NCBI GenBank assembly: GCA_046330135.1
Contig: JAXLTI010000005.1
Coordinates: forward strand, 248,001 to 312,000
Reading direction: 5' to 3'
DNA length: 64,000 nucleotides
From: CAYYFX01 sp046330135
GTDB lineage: Bacteria; ARS69
Made by a program: the position numbers and the translations under genes. Within the stretch, counting starts at the first letter, position 1. Every line of letters begins with the position of its first letter. Under the pieces are notes generated by a model that searched no databases, had not been told where the DNA came from, and saw only the letters and a program-made list of their open reading frames with translations. Below, in pieces: positions 55,674 through 64,000 of this stretch.

Positions 55674-56345
55674 CTACAGCGTCTCGAAGCTCTCGATCTC
55701 GGCGAAGACCTGCACGCCGTCCTTCATCCACAGCTCGCGGAACGGGATGGCCTCGATCTCGTCGCGATCGATGCCGCCCCAGAGCGGGTGCTCGTGCGCC
55801 TTGAGGCGCCCGCGCTCCTCCTCGTGCACCGACATCGGGCCGCGCAGATGGAAGTCCACCTTGAAGAGGCGCAGGTCGTCGACCATGAACGACTGGTACG
55901 CCTGATCGACGGGGTTCCACAGCCGGCGGCTCACCGTGAAGTCCACGATGGCGTCGCCGGCCTCGTACGCATAGACGTTGATGCGCTCGCCGAGGTCCTG
56001 GAAGAAAAGCTCGAGGTCGCTGCCGTAGCGCGGGAGATGCCAGCGCTCCGCCGCATCCTCACGGGCGCGCCGCGTGCTGGTGGCCAGCCTCACGGGATAG
56101 AACGCCGCCTTGGGGAACTTCCCGTCCGACTTCGCGCGCGGCGGCACCACGACCGCCAGGACGATCTCCTGGAACGGCCCCACCGGGCTCTCGATGAAGT
56201 CGAACGCGGTGACGGCGAAGACCGCCGAGCCGTGCTGGACCTCCATCGGGCGCAGGTGGGGGGGCAGAATGCGCGCGGCCGCCGCCGTGGGCATGCGCGA
56301 GAAGGCGCTCACGGCGTGGCGGAACGCGTAATAGGTCAGTGACAT
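55674..56345 (-). CDS. Acetoacetate-decarboxylase-fold protein lacking the usual lysine pair
   Basis: A 223-residue protein of the acetoacetate decarboxylase family. SPVGPFQEIVLAVVVP (about 53-68) matches the family core. Where the enzyme has Pro-Lys-Lys with the Schiff-base lysine, this protein reads LPRYGSD (104-110), so classic decarboxylation is doubtful. It starts at ATG 56345, overlapping the oxoamine-synthase gene by ten bases. It may bind or modify the keto product of that enzyme; that is inference. Confidence 0.78.
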   Translation of the reverse strand: MSLTYYAFRHAVSAFSRMPTAAAARILPPHLRPMEVQHGSAVFAVTAFDFIESPVGPFQEIVLAVVVPPRAKSDGKFPKAAFYPVRLATSTRRAREDAAERWHLPRYGSDLELFFQDLGERINVYAYEAGDAIVDFTVSRRLWNPVDQAYQSFMVDDLRLFKVDFHLRGPMSVHEEERGRLKAHEHPLWGGIDRDEIEAIPFRELWMKDGVQVFAEIESFETL

Positions 56346-57739
56346 ATTCCGTGCCTCCGGAGCACCGTCGAGATGATGCGCGCGGCCTCTTCGAGCTGCT
56401 CGGGCTCGTGCGCGGCAGAAACGGAGATGCGGAACCGCGACCGGTGCTTGCCGACCGCCGGATAGCGGATGGGGTGGAGGTACACGCCGGAATGGATCAG
56501 GTCTTCGCCGATGGCGAAGATCTTGTCGTCGTCCCGGATCATGATCGGGATGACCTGCGAGACCGAGTCCCCGATGTCGACGCGCTCCTCGCGAAGCCGG
56601 CGCTGCAGGTGCTCGACGTTCCGCCAGAGGCGCGCGCGAAGCTGCGGCTCGGCCTGCGCGATCCGCAGCGCCTCGCGGAGCCCCGCGGCCACCGGAGGCG
56701 GGATGGCGCACGAGAACACGTGCGAGCGCGCGAAGCCGCGCAGGTAGTTGACGAGCTTCTTCGAGCAGGCGACGAAGCCGCCCACGCCGCCGAGGCTCTT
56801 CGAGAACGTCCCGAGGTGGATGTCCACCTCGTCCTCCAGGCCGTAATGCTCGGCCACGCCGCGGCCGTTCTCGCCGAAGATGAACGTGGAGTGCGCCTCG
56901 TCGATCAGGATGCGGGCGCCGTGCTTGCGACACACCTCGACCACGCCCGGCAGCGGCACGACGTCCCCGTCCATGGAGTACACGCCTTCCACCACGACGA
57001 GCTTCTTGCCGCTGCATCGCCGGAGCTTCTTCTCCAGATCGTCCACGTCGTTGTGGCGGAAGAAGCGCGTGTTCGCTTTCGACAGGACGATGCCGTCCAC
57101 GATGCTGGCGTGCGCCCACTGGTCCGCGAGCACCCAGTCCCCCGCCCGCATCAGCCCCGCGATCACGCCGAGATTCGCGCTGTAGCCGGTGGGGAAGAGG
57201 AGGACCCCTTCCTTCTTCTTGAAGGCGGCGAGGTCGTCCGCGAGGCGCTCGTGGAGGTCGAACGTGCCGCTCAGGATCGGCGAGCCGGAGGCGCCGAGAC
57301 CGTAGACGGCCAGGGCATCCGCCGCCGCCTGGATCACCTCGGGGCGGTACGAGAGGCCGAGGTAGTTGTAGGACGCGAGGTTCAGCAGCCCGTTCAGGCG
57401 CTGGCGATCCTTCGTCTCCACGACGTCGATCCGCGGGCGCGGCGCGGTCTGCATCGGGAGGCCGAACATGTAGTAGCCCCACGGGCGCGCGTGCGTCCAC
57501 CACTCGTCGAACGGCTCGAGCATGTTGAACGCGTCGTCCCCGGTGCCCGAGTAGAAGTTGCTGTAGTCGTATTCGGAGATGCGCGTCTGGCGGACGGCCG
57601 CGGCCGCCGGGGGAGCCCCATCGGGTCGGCTCGCTCCCGGGCCGGGGGCGTCCCCCGACCCTGCGGACGGGACGTGCCCGTCGGGGGCGCGCGTCGACTC
57701 CGGTGCGAGTCCGGCGTCGGTGGATCGCGGATCCTTCAT
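56336..57739 (-). CDS. Alpha-oxoamine synthase (PLP enzyme, KBL/SPT/BioF-like)
   Basis: A 467-residue PLP enzyme that condenses an amino acid with an acyl-CoA. The PLP Lys is Lys314 in TFSKSLGG and LIDEAHS is the Asp/His cofactor motif. Residues 1-55 are Pro/Ala-rich and disordered. ATG at 57739 follows GGGAGG. Subfamily (glycine, serine or alanine user) is not certain; serine palmitoyltransferase for sphingolipids is one option. Paired with the decarboxylase-fold gene by overlap. Confidence 0.87.
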   Translation of the reverse strand: MKDPRSTDAGLAPESTRAPDGHVPSAGSGDAPGPGASRPDGAPPAAAAVRQTRISEYDYSNFYSGTGDDAFNMLEPFDEWWTHARPWGYYMFGLPMQTAPRPRIDVVETKDRQRLNGLLNLASYNYLGLSYRPEVIQAAADALAVYGLGASGSPILSGTFDLHERLADDLAAFKKKEGVLLFPTGYSANLGVIAGLMRAGDWVLADQWAHASIVDGIVLSKANTRFFRHNDVDDLEKKLRRCSGKKLVVVEGVYSMDGDVVPLPGVVEVCRKHGARILIDEAHSTFIFGENGRGVAEHYGLEDEVDIHLGTFSKSLGGVGGFVACSKKLVNYLRGFARSHVFSCAIPPPVAAGLREALRIAQAEPQLRARLWRNVEHLQRRLREERVDIGDSVSQVIPIMIRDDDKIFAIGEDLIHSGVYLHPIRYPAVGKHRSRFRISVSAAHEPEQLEEAARIISTVLRRHGICH

Positions 57740-57883
57740 GGACGTCCTCCCGCTCCTCGAACGGAGCCGCGCCGCCGGTTCGCTGCGGCGACGGTCCCCG
57801 GGAAGATAACGCCGCGCCGGGACCTTCGCCACCGCCCCGGCAAACCGGCCTCGGCGAACCGGGGGGAGGGCCCCGACGCGGCG

Positions 57884-58444
57884 CTAGCGCGAACGGCCGA
57901 TGTAGGAGTTGTCCCGGGTGTCCACGTCGATGTAGGTGCCCGCCTCGACGAACTGCGGCACCTGGACGAGGAGTCCGGTCTCGAGCTTGGCCGGCTTGTA
58001 CGATGCGGTGGCCGTGGCGCCCTTCATGCCCGGATCGGTCTCCACGATCTTGAGCGTCACCGTGTTGGGCAGCTCGATCGAGATCGGATTGCCCTCGTAG
58101 AAGTCCACCTTGATGACCGTCTCGGGGAGGATGTACCGCATCGCGTCGCCCACGACCTCTTCGCTCAGCGCCACCTGATCGAACGTCTCCTGGTTCATGA
58201 AGTGGTGTCCCTGCGCGTCGGAGTAGAGGTACTGCATGGTGTGCGCGTCGACGCTCGCCTCCTCGATCCGGTCTTCCGACCGGAAGCGGTGCTCGGTCAT
58301 GGTTCCGGTGCGGACGTTGCGCAGCTTCGCCTGGACGAAGCCGCGCAGGTTGCCGGGCGTCTTGTGGATCATGCTGTGGATGCGGTGCAGCTCCCCGTTG
58401 TGGAGAATCACCGTACCGGGTCGGAGATCGGTGGCTGAGATCAT
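57884..58444 (-). CDS. efp: Translation elongation factor P
   Basis: A 186-residue EF-P that relieves ribosome stalling at proline runs. The tip loop where E. coli carries modified Lys34 (PGKG) reads TPGNLRG here (residues 29-35) with Asn32 in place of the lysine. GAGGGAG precedes the ATG. Two dyads lie upstream in the divergent gap. Confidence 0.95.
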   Translation of the reverse strand: MISATDLRPGTVILHNGELHRIHSMIHKTPGNLRGFVQAKLRNVRTGTMTEHRFRSEDRIEEASVDAHTMQYLYSDAQGHHFMNQETFDQVALSEEVVGDAMRYILPETVIKVDFYEGNPISIELPNTVTLKIVETDPGMKGATATASYKPAKLETGLLVQVPQFVEAGTYIDVDTRDNSYIGRSR

Positions 58445-58573
58445 GGCTCCCTCGGGCGTGGCCGGGCGAGCGCCCCGCCCGGGGCGCGCCCTGCGAAGAA
58501 CGAAGAGACTCGGAATGCGGGCGAGAAGCTTATCGGAAGCGCGCGCCTTGCGCCAGAGGGGGGCGACCTGGGT

Positions 58574-58630
58574 ACTGGGTCGAACTGACCCAGTGCCGCG
58601 ACCTGGGGTGGTGTCCTATTGGACACTACC
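58574..58630. promoter_or_regulatory. Two tandem dyads between efp and the glycosyltransferase
   Basis: An 8-bp perfect dyad ACTGGGTC/GACCCAGT with a 5-base loop (58574-58594), then a 10-bp dyad GGTGGTGTCC/GGACACTACC with loop TATT (58607-58630, one G-T). Both lie in the 307-base divergent gap and look like operators or transcript hairpins. The rest of the gap holds no gene; a -10-like TAGACT lies at 58701-58706 without a clear -35. Confidence 0.45.
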
Positions 58631-58751
58631 GGCGACCCCCGGACCGCCGGCTCGGTCGCGAGTCCGTGGGCGGGGCGAGGCCCCGCTCGCGCGAGCGTGC
58701 TAGACTCCCCGACCGTCCACGGCCCGGAGCCCCCTTCTGTCCGAGTCTCGC

Positions 58752-60797
58752 GTGTCCGCACGGTCGTCGCGAACGCCTGCTCCTGCGCGGCCGGCCGAGC
58801 GGTGGCCGGCGCTCGCCCTTGCCGCGACGCTCCTCCTCGCCGCCGCGCTCCGTGTCCGCCACCTGGGGTGGGGCCTGCCCGATCTCTTCGAAGAGGCCAC
58901 GCCGTTCTTCCGGGCGTGGGACATGTGGCACTGGGGACCGCCGCTGTCCGTGAATCTCGATCCCGGCTTCTTCCGCTATCCGAGCCTCACGCTCTACGTG
59001 CACTTCGTGGCGCAGGGCCTCCTGGCCATCTACCTGCGGATCACCGGCGCGATCTCCTCCTTCGCCGACGTCCCGGTCCAGTTCCTCACGGACCGCGCTC
59101 GCTTCCTCTTCGTCGCGCGAGCGGTCACGGCGATCTTCGGCGTCGCGACCGTGGCGGCGGTCTTCTCGCTCGGCCGGCGCGCGGCCGGGACCGCCGTCGG
59201 CCTCGGTGCGGCGGCGCTCGTGGCGGTGAATCCCTTCCACGTCGAGCGCTCGCAGTTCATCGAGGTCGACGTCCCCTTGGGGCTGCTCGTCGCGTGGGGC
59301 CTCGCGGAATGCGTCCGCCTCGCGGGCTCGTCCGATCTCGGGGCTCATCTGCGCGCCGGCGCCGCGGTGGGCCTCGCCGCTTCCGCGAAGTACACCGGCG
59401 CGCTCCTCGCGGCGCCCCTGCTGGTCGCGCACGCGCTCGGCCCGCGCCCGACGGGGGACTCGCCCGTGCGACGCCTCGCGCATCTCGGCGCGGCCGCGGC
59501 CGCGGCGGCGGTCGCGTTCGCCGCGACGTCGCCGTTCGTCCTGCTGGACTTCGATCTCGCGCGCTCCGACGTCTCGAGCGAACAGACCCACATGCGCGCC
59601 GGCCACTTCGGCATGGACGACCAGGTGGCCTGGCGCGACTACGCGACGGAGCTGCCGGAGCACATCCTCGGCTGGCCGGCCGCGCTCGCGGCGGGAGCCG
59701 GGCTCCTCGTCGTGGCGGTCGTGAGACGACGACCTGCCGCGGTCGTCCTCGCGACGTTCGTCGTCGCGTATGCGGCGGTCGTGGGCTCCTGGGCGATGCG
59801 CGCGGAGCGCTACCTGCTCCCGATCCTCCCGCCGCTCGTGGTGCTCGCGGCGATGCTCCCGCTCGAGATCGTGCGCTCGCGGCGCGAGCTCGCGCTGGCC
59901 GCCACCACGCTCGTGCTCGGCGTCTCGTCGCTGGCGGCCCATCCAGCCGTCGCTCGCGCCCGCCGGGACCCGCGCACCGCCGCGCGCGAGTGGATCGAGG
60001 CCCGCTGCCCTCCGGGCGCGTTCCTCCTGATGGAGGCGTGGGGGCCCGATCTCCTCGAGCCGGAGGATCTCTGGAAGCTCTCGCCCGCCGGGCGCAGCCG
60101 CGTCCTCGCGCGGGGCGGGCGTCCGCTGTACGCCATCCAGTATCTGCCCACGTATCAGACCCGGCCGGAGCTCGCGAACGCCTACTACGACCTCTCGCTC
60201 TACCCGGATGCGGACCTCGTGGTGCTGTCGAGCTTCGTGGGGGACCGCTTCCGAGCGGATCCGCAACGCTTCGAGCGCCCGCTCGCGCTGTACCGCGACC
60301 TCGACCGCGGGTGGGCGAAGACGGCGGAGTTCCGCCCCGAGCCCGGCAGCGACGCGCCCACGATCACGATCTTCGCGCAGGCGCGGCACGTGGCCCCGTT
60401 CTCGCGGAGGAGCGAGGCGCCCGCGGACTCGCTGCCCTCGTCCCGGCTCGCGGGCCTTCCAGGGACGGCGGCGTTCTTCACGCGGCTCGGGCTCAACTAC
60501 GAAACGTTCGGATTCTTGCGCACCGCCGTCGCGTGCTATGAATGTGGGTTGCGGGCGAGCGAGCTCCCGGCGGGGTCCCTCGAGGGGCTCGCGGCCGGGC
60601 TCGGCCGGTGCATGCTGGCGCAGGGCCGCGCCGCCGAAGCGGCCGACCTCGTGGACCGCATCGCGGGGGCGTGCTCGTACCCGGCGGAGAAGCAGAGGAT
60701 CCTCGGGTTCGTTCACGGGCTGCGAGCCGTGGCGGCGAGCCCGCCCGGGGGTTCGGGACCCGGCGGCGCCGGCGCACGGAAGGAGGCAGAACGGTGA
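58752..60797 (+). CDS. GT39-like membrane glycosyltransferase
   Basis: A 681-residue polytopic protein with about ten membrane segments. An early acidic loop has DLFEEATPFFRAWDMW and NLDPGFFRYPSLTLYVHF. It resembles PMT-type mannosyl transferases. The start GTG at 58752 has no strong Shine-Dalgarno site. The C-terminal ~100 residues may form a soluble helix-rich domain. It is coupled to the protease gene by overlap. Confidence 0.83.
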   Translation: MSARSSRTPAPARPAERWPALALAATLLLAAALRVRHLGWGLPDLFEEATPFFRAWDMWHWGPPLSVNLDPGFFRYPSLTLYVHFVAQGLLAIYLRITGAISSFADVPVQFLTDRARFLFVARAVTAIFGVATVAAVFSLGRRAAGTAVGLGAAALVAVNPFHVERSQFIEVDVPLGLLVAWGLAECVRLAGSSDLGAHLRAGAAVGLAASAKYTGALLAAPLLVAHALGPRPTGDSPVRRLAHLGAAAAAAAVAFAATSPFVLLDFDLARSDVSSEQTHMRAGHFGMDDQVAWRDYATELPEHILGWPAALAAGAGLLVVAVVRRRPAAVVLATFVVAYAAVVGSWAMRAERYLLPILPPLVVLAAMLPLEIVRSRRELALAATTLVLGVSSLAAHPAVARARRDPRTAAREWIEARCPPGAFLLMEAWGPDLLEPEDLWKLSPAGRSRVLARGGRPLYAIQYLPTYQTRPELANAYYDLSLYPDADLVVLSSFVGDRFRADPQRFERPLALYRDLDRGWAKTAEFRPEPGSDAPTITIFAQARHVAPFSRRSEAPADSLPSSRLAGLPGTAAFFTRLGLNYETFGFLRTAVACYECGLRASELPAGSLEGLAAGLGRCMLAQGRAAEAADLVDRIAGACSYPAEKQRILGFVHGLRAVAASPPGGSGPGGAGARKEAER

Positions 60798-61891
60798 CGA
60801 TGGAACGTTCGCGGCGGATCTGGATCGCCGGCGCCTTCGCCCTTCTTCTCGCGCCGCTTCTCGCGACGGGGTGCTACCGCCGCGAAGCGGAGCCGCGCCC
60901 CGTCGTGGCGCGCGGCGACCTCGCGTCGGACGAGAAGAGTACGATCGAGCTCTTCCGGAAGGCCTCGCCCTCCGTGGTGTTCATCACGAGCATCATCCGG
61001 CGCCGCGACTACTTCACGCTCAAGGCCTACGACTTCCCCCAGGGCGCGGGCTCGGGCTTCATCTGGGATCGCGACGGGCACGTCATCACGAACTTCCACG
61101 TGATCCAGGGTGCGACCGCCTGGAAGATCACCCTCGACGACAACTCGACGTGGGATGCCGAGCTCGTCGGCGTGGCCCCCGATCAGGACCTCGCGGTGCT
61201 GCGGATCTCCGCGTCGAAGTCGTTGCTCCCGCCGCTCGCGGTCGGAAGCTCCGCGGACCTTCAGGTCGGCCAGAAAGTGTTCGCGATCGGGAACCCCTTC
61301 GGGCTCGACCACACGCTGACGACGGGCGTCATCTCCGCGCTCGGACGGGAGATCGAAGCCGTCACGGGTCACACCATCGGCGGGGCGATCCAGACCGACG
61401 CCTCGATCAACCCCGGAAACTCCGGCGGACCCCTCTTGGACAGCGCGGGACGGCTGGTCGGCATGAACACGTCGATCGTGAGCCCCACCCATACGAGCGC
61501 GGGGCTCGGCTTCGCCATTCCGGTCGACATGATCAACCGCCTGGTTCCCCAGCTGATCGCGCGCGGTCGCGTGCCGCGCGCCGGCCTCGGAGTCCAGGTG
61601 GCCGACGATCGCGTGGCCGCCCGGTTGGGCGTGGAAGACGGCGTGCTCGTCGTGGGCGTCGACCCGGGGAGCGCCGCCGAGGCCGCCGGACTGCGCGGAA
61701 CGGCGCGCGAGGGCGGGCAGTTCGTGCTGGGCGACATCGTCGTGAAGGTCGGGGACCGGCGTACCCGGACCACGCGCGACTTCGGTACCGCGCTCGATCA
61801 ATACGGCGTGGGTGACGCGGTGAAGCTGACGGTGCTGCGGGACGGGAAGGAAGTCGGGCTCCAGGCCACTCTCCAGGAGATTGGGGAGTAG
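60794..61891 (+). CDS. HtrA/DegP-like serine protease lipoprotein (S1C)
   Basis: A 365-residue envelope protease. Start GTG at 60794 lies seven bases after AGGAGG and overlaps the glycosyltransferase stop. Lipobox LATGC with Cys27. Triad His102 (NFHVIQG), Asp132 (DQDLAVL), Ser210 (GNSGGPL). A single PDZ domain follows (about 270-365). It probably degrades or refolds misfolded envelope proteins. A hairpin after the stop (61891-61919) may end the transcript. Confidence 0.93.
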   Translation: MTMERSRRIWIAGAFALLLAPLLATGCYRREAEPRPVVARGDLASDEKSTIELFRKASPSVVFITSIIRRRDYFTLKAYDFPQGAGSGFIWDRDGHVITNFHVIQGATAWKITLDDNSTWDAELVGVAPDQDLAVLRISASKSLLPPLAVGSSADLQVGQKVFAIGNPFGLDHTLTTGVISALGREIEAVTGHTIGGAIQTDASINPGNSGGPLLDSAGRLVGMNTSIVSPTHTSAGLGFAIPVDMINRLVPQLIARGRVPRAGLGVQVADDRVAARLGVEDGVLVVGVDPGSAAEAAGLRGTAREGGQFVLGDIVVKVGDRRTRTTRDFGTALDQYGVGDAVKLTVLRDGKEVGLQATLQEIGE

Positions 61892-61919
61892 CCGGCCGGG
61901 TATCCGGAGATCGGCCGGC
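61891..61919 (+). terminator. Possible terminator hairpin after the HtrA gene
   Basis: An 8-bp perfect stem (61891-61898 with 61912-61919), no T-run. Confidence 0.4.
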
Positions 61920-62052
61920 GGCTGCGGGGCGTACCCGCGAAGCGGCCCCCCTTCCCGGGGCGCGGTGATGGTCGAGTCTCGCGCAGGATCACGAACCGGC
62001 GCGGGGTGGTGGTTCAGGCTGGAACTTGACCAGTGCCCGGCGCGGGTCGAGG

Positions 62053-62081
62053 TTGTATCGGCGCACGCGCGTCGCTACACT
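62053..62081 (+). promoter_or_regulatory. Putative promoter of the deacetylase gene
   Basis: TTGTAT (62053-62058), 17-bp spacer, TACACT (62076-62081), about 50 bases before the ATG at 62131. Confidence 0.45.
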
Positions 62082-62130
62082 GGCAGCCCACCTCCCCGAT
62101 CGGCTTCGGCGCCGAAGGTCCTTCCCGACG

Positions 62131-63873
62131 ATGCTCAGGCGAAACCGCACCACGATCGTGGCGCTCTCGTCGCTTCTCGCCTTCGCGGGCGTGGCGGGCG
62201 CGACCGCGCCGGCCCCTCCCACGACCGTCCAGGTCCTGCAACGAACGGCGACGGCGGCGCTCCTGCGTTGGCAGCCGGGCGTCGGGGCCACGCGCGCCTT
62301 CAACATGCGCAGGAGCACGATTCCGGGCGTTCACGCCAACCCGACCACGTTTCCCGGCGGCAAGCTCGCGGCGTTCACCTGGACCACGGACGACGGCTAC
62401 CCGGACAACCTGCTCTACGAGCCCACGTTCACTTCGCGCGGCCTGCACTTCACGGCCTTCATCATCGCGAGTCAGGTGGGGACGGCGAACCGCCTCACGT
62501 GGAGCGACATCGAGACGCTGTACCGGCACGGGGAAGAGATCGGCAATCACACGGAGCACCACTCCACCCTGGTCGACGATCGCGCCATCGCGGTGCGCTA
62601 CACCGGGGCGGAGGCGTGCTCGCTCGTGGTGAAGGGCGACTCGCTGAAGACGTGGGTAGCCGGCGTGCCGGATCTCCGCCTGTCGTTGACCACGCCGGAC
62701 ATCTTCTACCTCTCGACGCTGACCGCGTACCTGGACGCTCTCCCGAGCTACGAGGCCACCTTGCTGTACGCCCCGGACACGATTCCGGCGACGTCGTCGA
62801 CGTTCCTCGACCCGGTGTCGGGACTCCAGATCGGCGGCGGCGCCCCGGCGGAGACGCTCACCACGGAGCGCGGCGTGCACGACGACGCGGAGATGCGCGC
62901 GGAGATCCTGGACTGCCAGAACGCGCTGGAGACGGACCTCCGCGCGATCAACCCGAACTACGTCTGCAACACGCTGGGCTATCCGAACCACGGGCACACG
63001 CAGTGGGCCATGTCCACGCTGAACGAGCTGGGCTACCTCGGCGTGCGCTCGGGCGGCGTGGGCGCCATGCCGTTCTACTCGCAGGGCTGGTACCGGGTGG
63101 GCTTCACGACCAGCTACCAGGTGCCCATCTCGTATCCGCGGCCGGACAACGGGTGGACGGAGGCGCAGACGCGGACCACGTTCCAGGGGCGGATCGCCAC
63201 GTGGAAGCAGAACCACGAGTGGACCGTGCTGATGTCGCACAACTCGGCCGAGACCGATCCGCAGCACCTGGAGTGGACGATCGACACGATCGCCGCGGAT
63301 CCGCAGGTGTGGATCGCGTCGTTCGGCGAGGTGATGCAGTACCTGCAGGGCTTCTATCAGGATCCGGGCTACCCGGTGGGGACCGACGGCTGGGCGGAGG
63401 CATGGCTCACCGGGCTCAATCCGAGCGTTTCGTACTACGTCGTCGTGACCGCGTACAACGCGAACCACGAGGAGAGCGGCTGGTCGCCGGAGGTCGTCGT
63501 GCCGGCGTTCCTGCACTCGAGCCCGGGAGTCGTCCCGGACGGTCTCCGCGGCTCGCCCTCCGGGACGTTCGAAGGCGGGCTCGGGGAAGCCGCGCCGCGC
63601 AGCGGCGTCCCGCGTGCCATTCCGAATCCCTTCTCTTGGACCACGTCGATTCTCTTCAGCGCGCGCTCGCCGGGGCTCGGTCACGTGGAGTTCTGGGACG
63701 TGGGCGGGCGACGCGTGCGCGCGCTCGACCTCGGCTGGATCGCGGCCGGACCGAACCGGTTCGCGTGGGACGGACGCGGGGAGGGCGCGCAGCCGCTGAG
63801 CCCGGGCGTCTACTGGTATCGGATCCGCAGCGGCCCCGACACGCAGACCGGGCGAGTGTCCTTGGTCCGCTAG
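62131..63873 (+). CDS. Secreted polysaccharide deacetylase-like protein with FlgD-like tail
   Basis: A 580-residue exported protein. Signal peptide to about residue 28. A NodB-like fold has TTDDGYPDN (the catalytic Asp region) and GNHTEHH (metal His). The usual five motifs are only partly clear, so activity on chitin-like or peptidoglycan sugars is possible but not certain. The C-terminal ~85 residues are the FlgD-like domain (WDVGGRRVRAL, ending RVSLVR). Start ATG at 62131; the 35 upstream codons cross the promoter. Confidence 0.85.
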   Translation: MLRRNRTTIVALSSLLAFAGVAGATAPAPPTTVQVLQRTATAALLRWQPGVGATRAFNMRRSTIPGVHANPTTFPGGKLAAFTWTTDDGYPDNLLYEPTFTSRGLHFTAFIIASQVGTANRLTWSDIETLYRHGEEIGNHTEHHSTLVDDRAIAVRYTGAEACSLVVKGDSLKTWVAGVPDLRLSLTTPDIFYLSTLTAYLDALPSYEATLLYAPDTIPATSSTFLDPVSGLQIGGGAPAETLTTERGVHDDAEMRAEILDCQNALETDLRAINPNYVCNTLGYPNHGHTQWAMSTLNELGYLGVRSGGVGAMPFYSQGWYRVGFTTSYQVPISYPRPDNGWTEAQTRTTFQGRIATWKQNHEWTVLMSHNSAETDPQHLEWTIDTIAADPQVWIASFGEVMQYLQGFYQDPGYPVGTDGWAEAWLTGLNPSVSYYVVVTAYNANHEESGWSPEVVVPAFLHSSPGVVPDGLRGSPSGTFEGGLGEAAPRSGVPRAIPNPFSWTTSILFSARSPGLGHVEFWDVGGRRVRALDLGWIAAGPNRFAWDGRGEGAQPLSPGVYWYRIRSGPDTQTGRVSLVR

Positions 63874-63892
63874 CCCATGCTCGCGCCGTCAC

Positions 63893-63921
63893 TTGCGGCG
63901 ACGGCGGGACTCCGTTAGAAT
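63893..63921 (+). promoter_or_regulatory. Promoter of the gene at the window end
   Basis: TTGCGG (63893-63898), 17-bp spacer, TAGAAT (63916-63921) on the plus strand. Confidence 0.55.
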
Positions 63922-63975
63922 CTCTCTTCACCTCCCCGATCCTGCCTGACAACCGAGGCTTTGCGAATCCTGACC

Positions 63976-64000
63976 ATGGGTCGGCGTCTTTTCGCGTTCT
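63976..64000 (+). CDS. First codons of a gene cut by the window edge
   Basis: An ATG at 63976 opens a frame MGRRLFAF that runs off the end, downstream of a good promoter. Too short to identify. Confidence 0.4.

Overview
This is about 64 kb of very GC-rich bacterial DNA in which nearly every base is coding. It looks like chromosome rather than a plasmid or phage. It opens with the end of rpoA followed by rplQ. No transposase, integrase, phage or CRISPR gene is visible. Several features suggest a diderm bacterium of the FCB superphylum, possibly a Candidatus Eisenbacteria-like lineage. These are many secreted proteins with a FlgD/T9SS-tail-like C-terminal Ig domain, an ExbB-ExbD-ExbD-TonB cluster joined to PstS-like and TPR genes, TonB-dependent uptake, lipoproteins and an S46 dipeptidyl-peptidase. 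That placement is inference. Visible promoters fit a sigma70 pattern: TTGAcx or TTGcxx, a 16-18 bp spacer, then TAGAnT or TATnCT. Many genes start with GTG inside a GTGA overlap.

Layout. 1-5.3 kb: rpoA end, rplQ, a soluble hybrid histidine kinase, tRNA-Asn, a cold-shock gene with a long structured leader, and a fatty-acid desaturase (the last two plausibly both concern cold adaptation). 5.4-11 kb (minus): a DUF6600 lipoprotein, a cupin-TrmO fusion and a MacAB-type efflux system. 11-15.3 kb: a DUF362 protein and a beta-helix protein fired from overlapping divergent promoters, then a small lipoprotein. 15.5-21.3 kb (minus): an operon PstS-like, TPR, STAS, ExbB, ExbD, ExbD, TonB behind a structured leader. 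21.5-27.4 kb: an S46 peptidase translationally coupled to a glutamine-synthetase-like enzyme, meeting an OPT transporter head-on.

27.4-34 kb (minus): a glycosyltransferase-TPR protein, two membrane proteins, then two tandem paralogous secreted proteins of a family I do not recognise, each with its own similar promoter and leader hairpin. 34-38 kb: an FG-GAP/UnbV protein and an M28 peptidase. 38-43 kb (minus): a tightly overlapping operon of TonB receptor, ABC_sub_bind-type binding protein and membrane hybrid histidine kinase. 43-47.7 kb: a full Liv-type branched-chain amino-acid ABC transporter. 47.8-49.5 kb: a CstA-type permease.

50-55.2 kb: a second cold-shock gene (leader and terminator also resemble the first copy), then hypF-hypC-hypD-hypE for [NiFe]-hydrogenase maturation. 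55.2-55.7 kb: two inverted copies of a long palindromic repeat and a decayed piece of hypE. 55.7-58.4 kb (minus): an acetoacetate-decarboxylase-fold protein, an alpha-oxoamine synthase and elongation factor P. 58.7-64 kb: a membrane glycosyltransferase coupled to an HtrA protease, a secreted polysaccharide deacetylase and the first codons of another gene.

The most novel-looking items are the palindromic repeat pair with compensating stem changes, the covarying cold-shock leader, the receptor/binding-protein/kinase operon, the paired secreted proteins ending in WGxIKNMYK, and the oxoamine synthase paired with a decarboxylase-fold protein that seems to lack its lysine.
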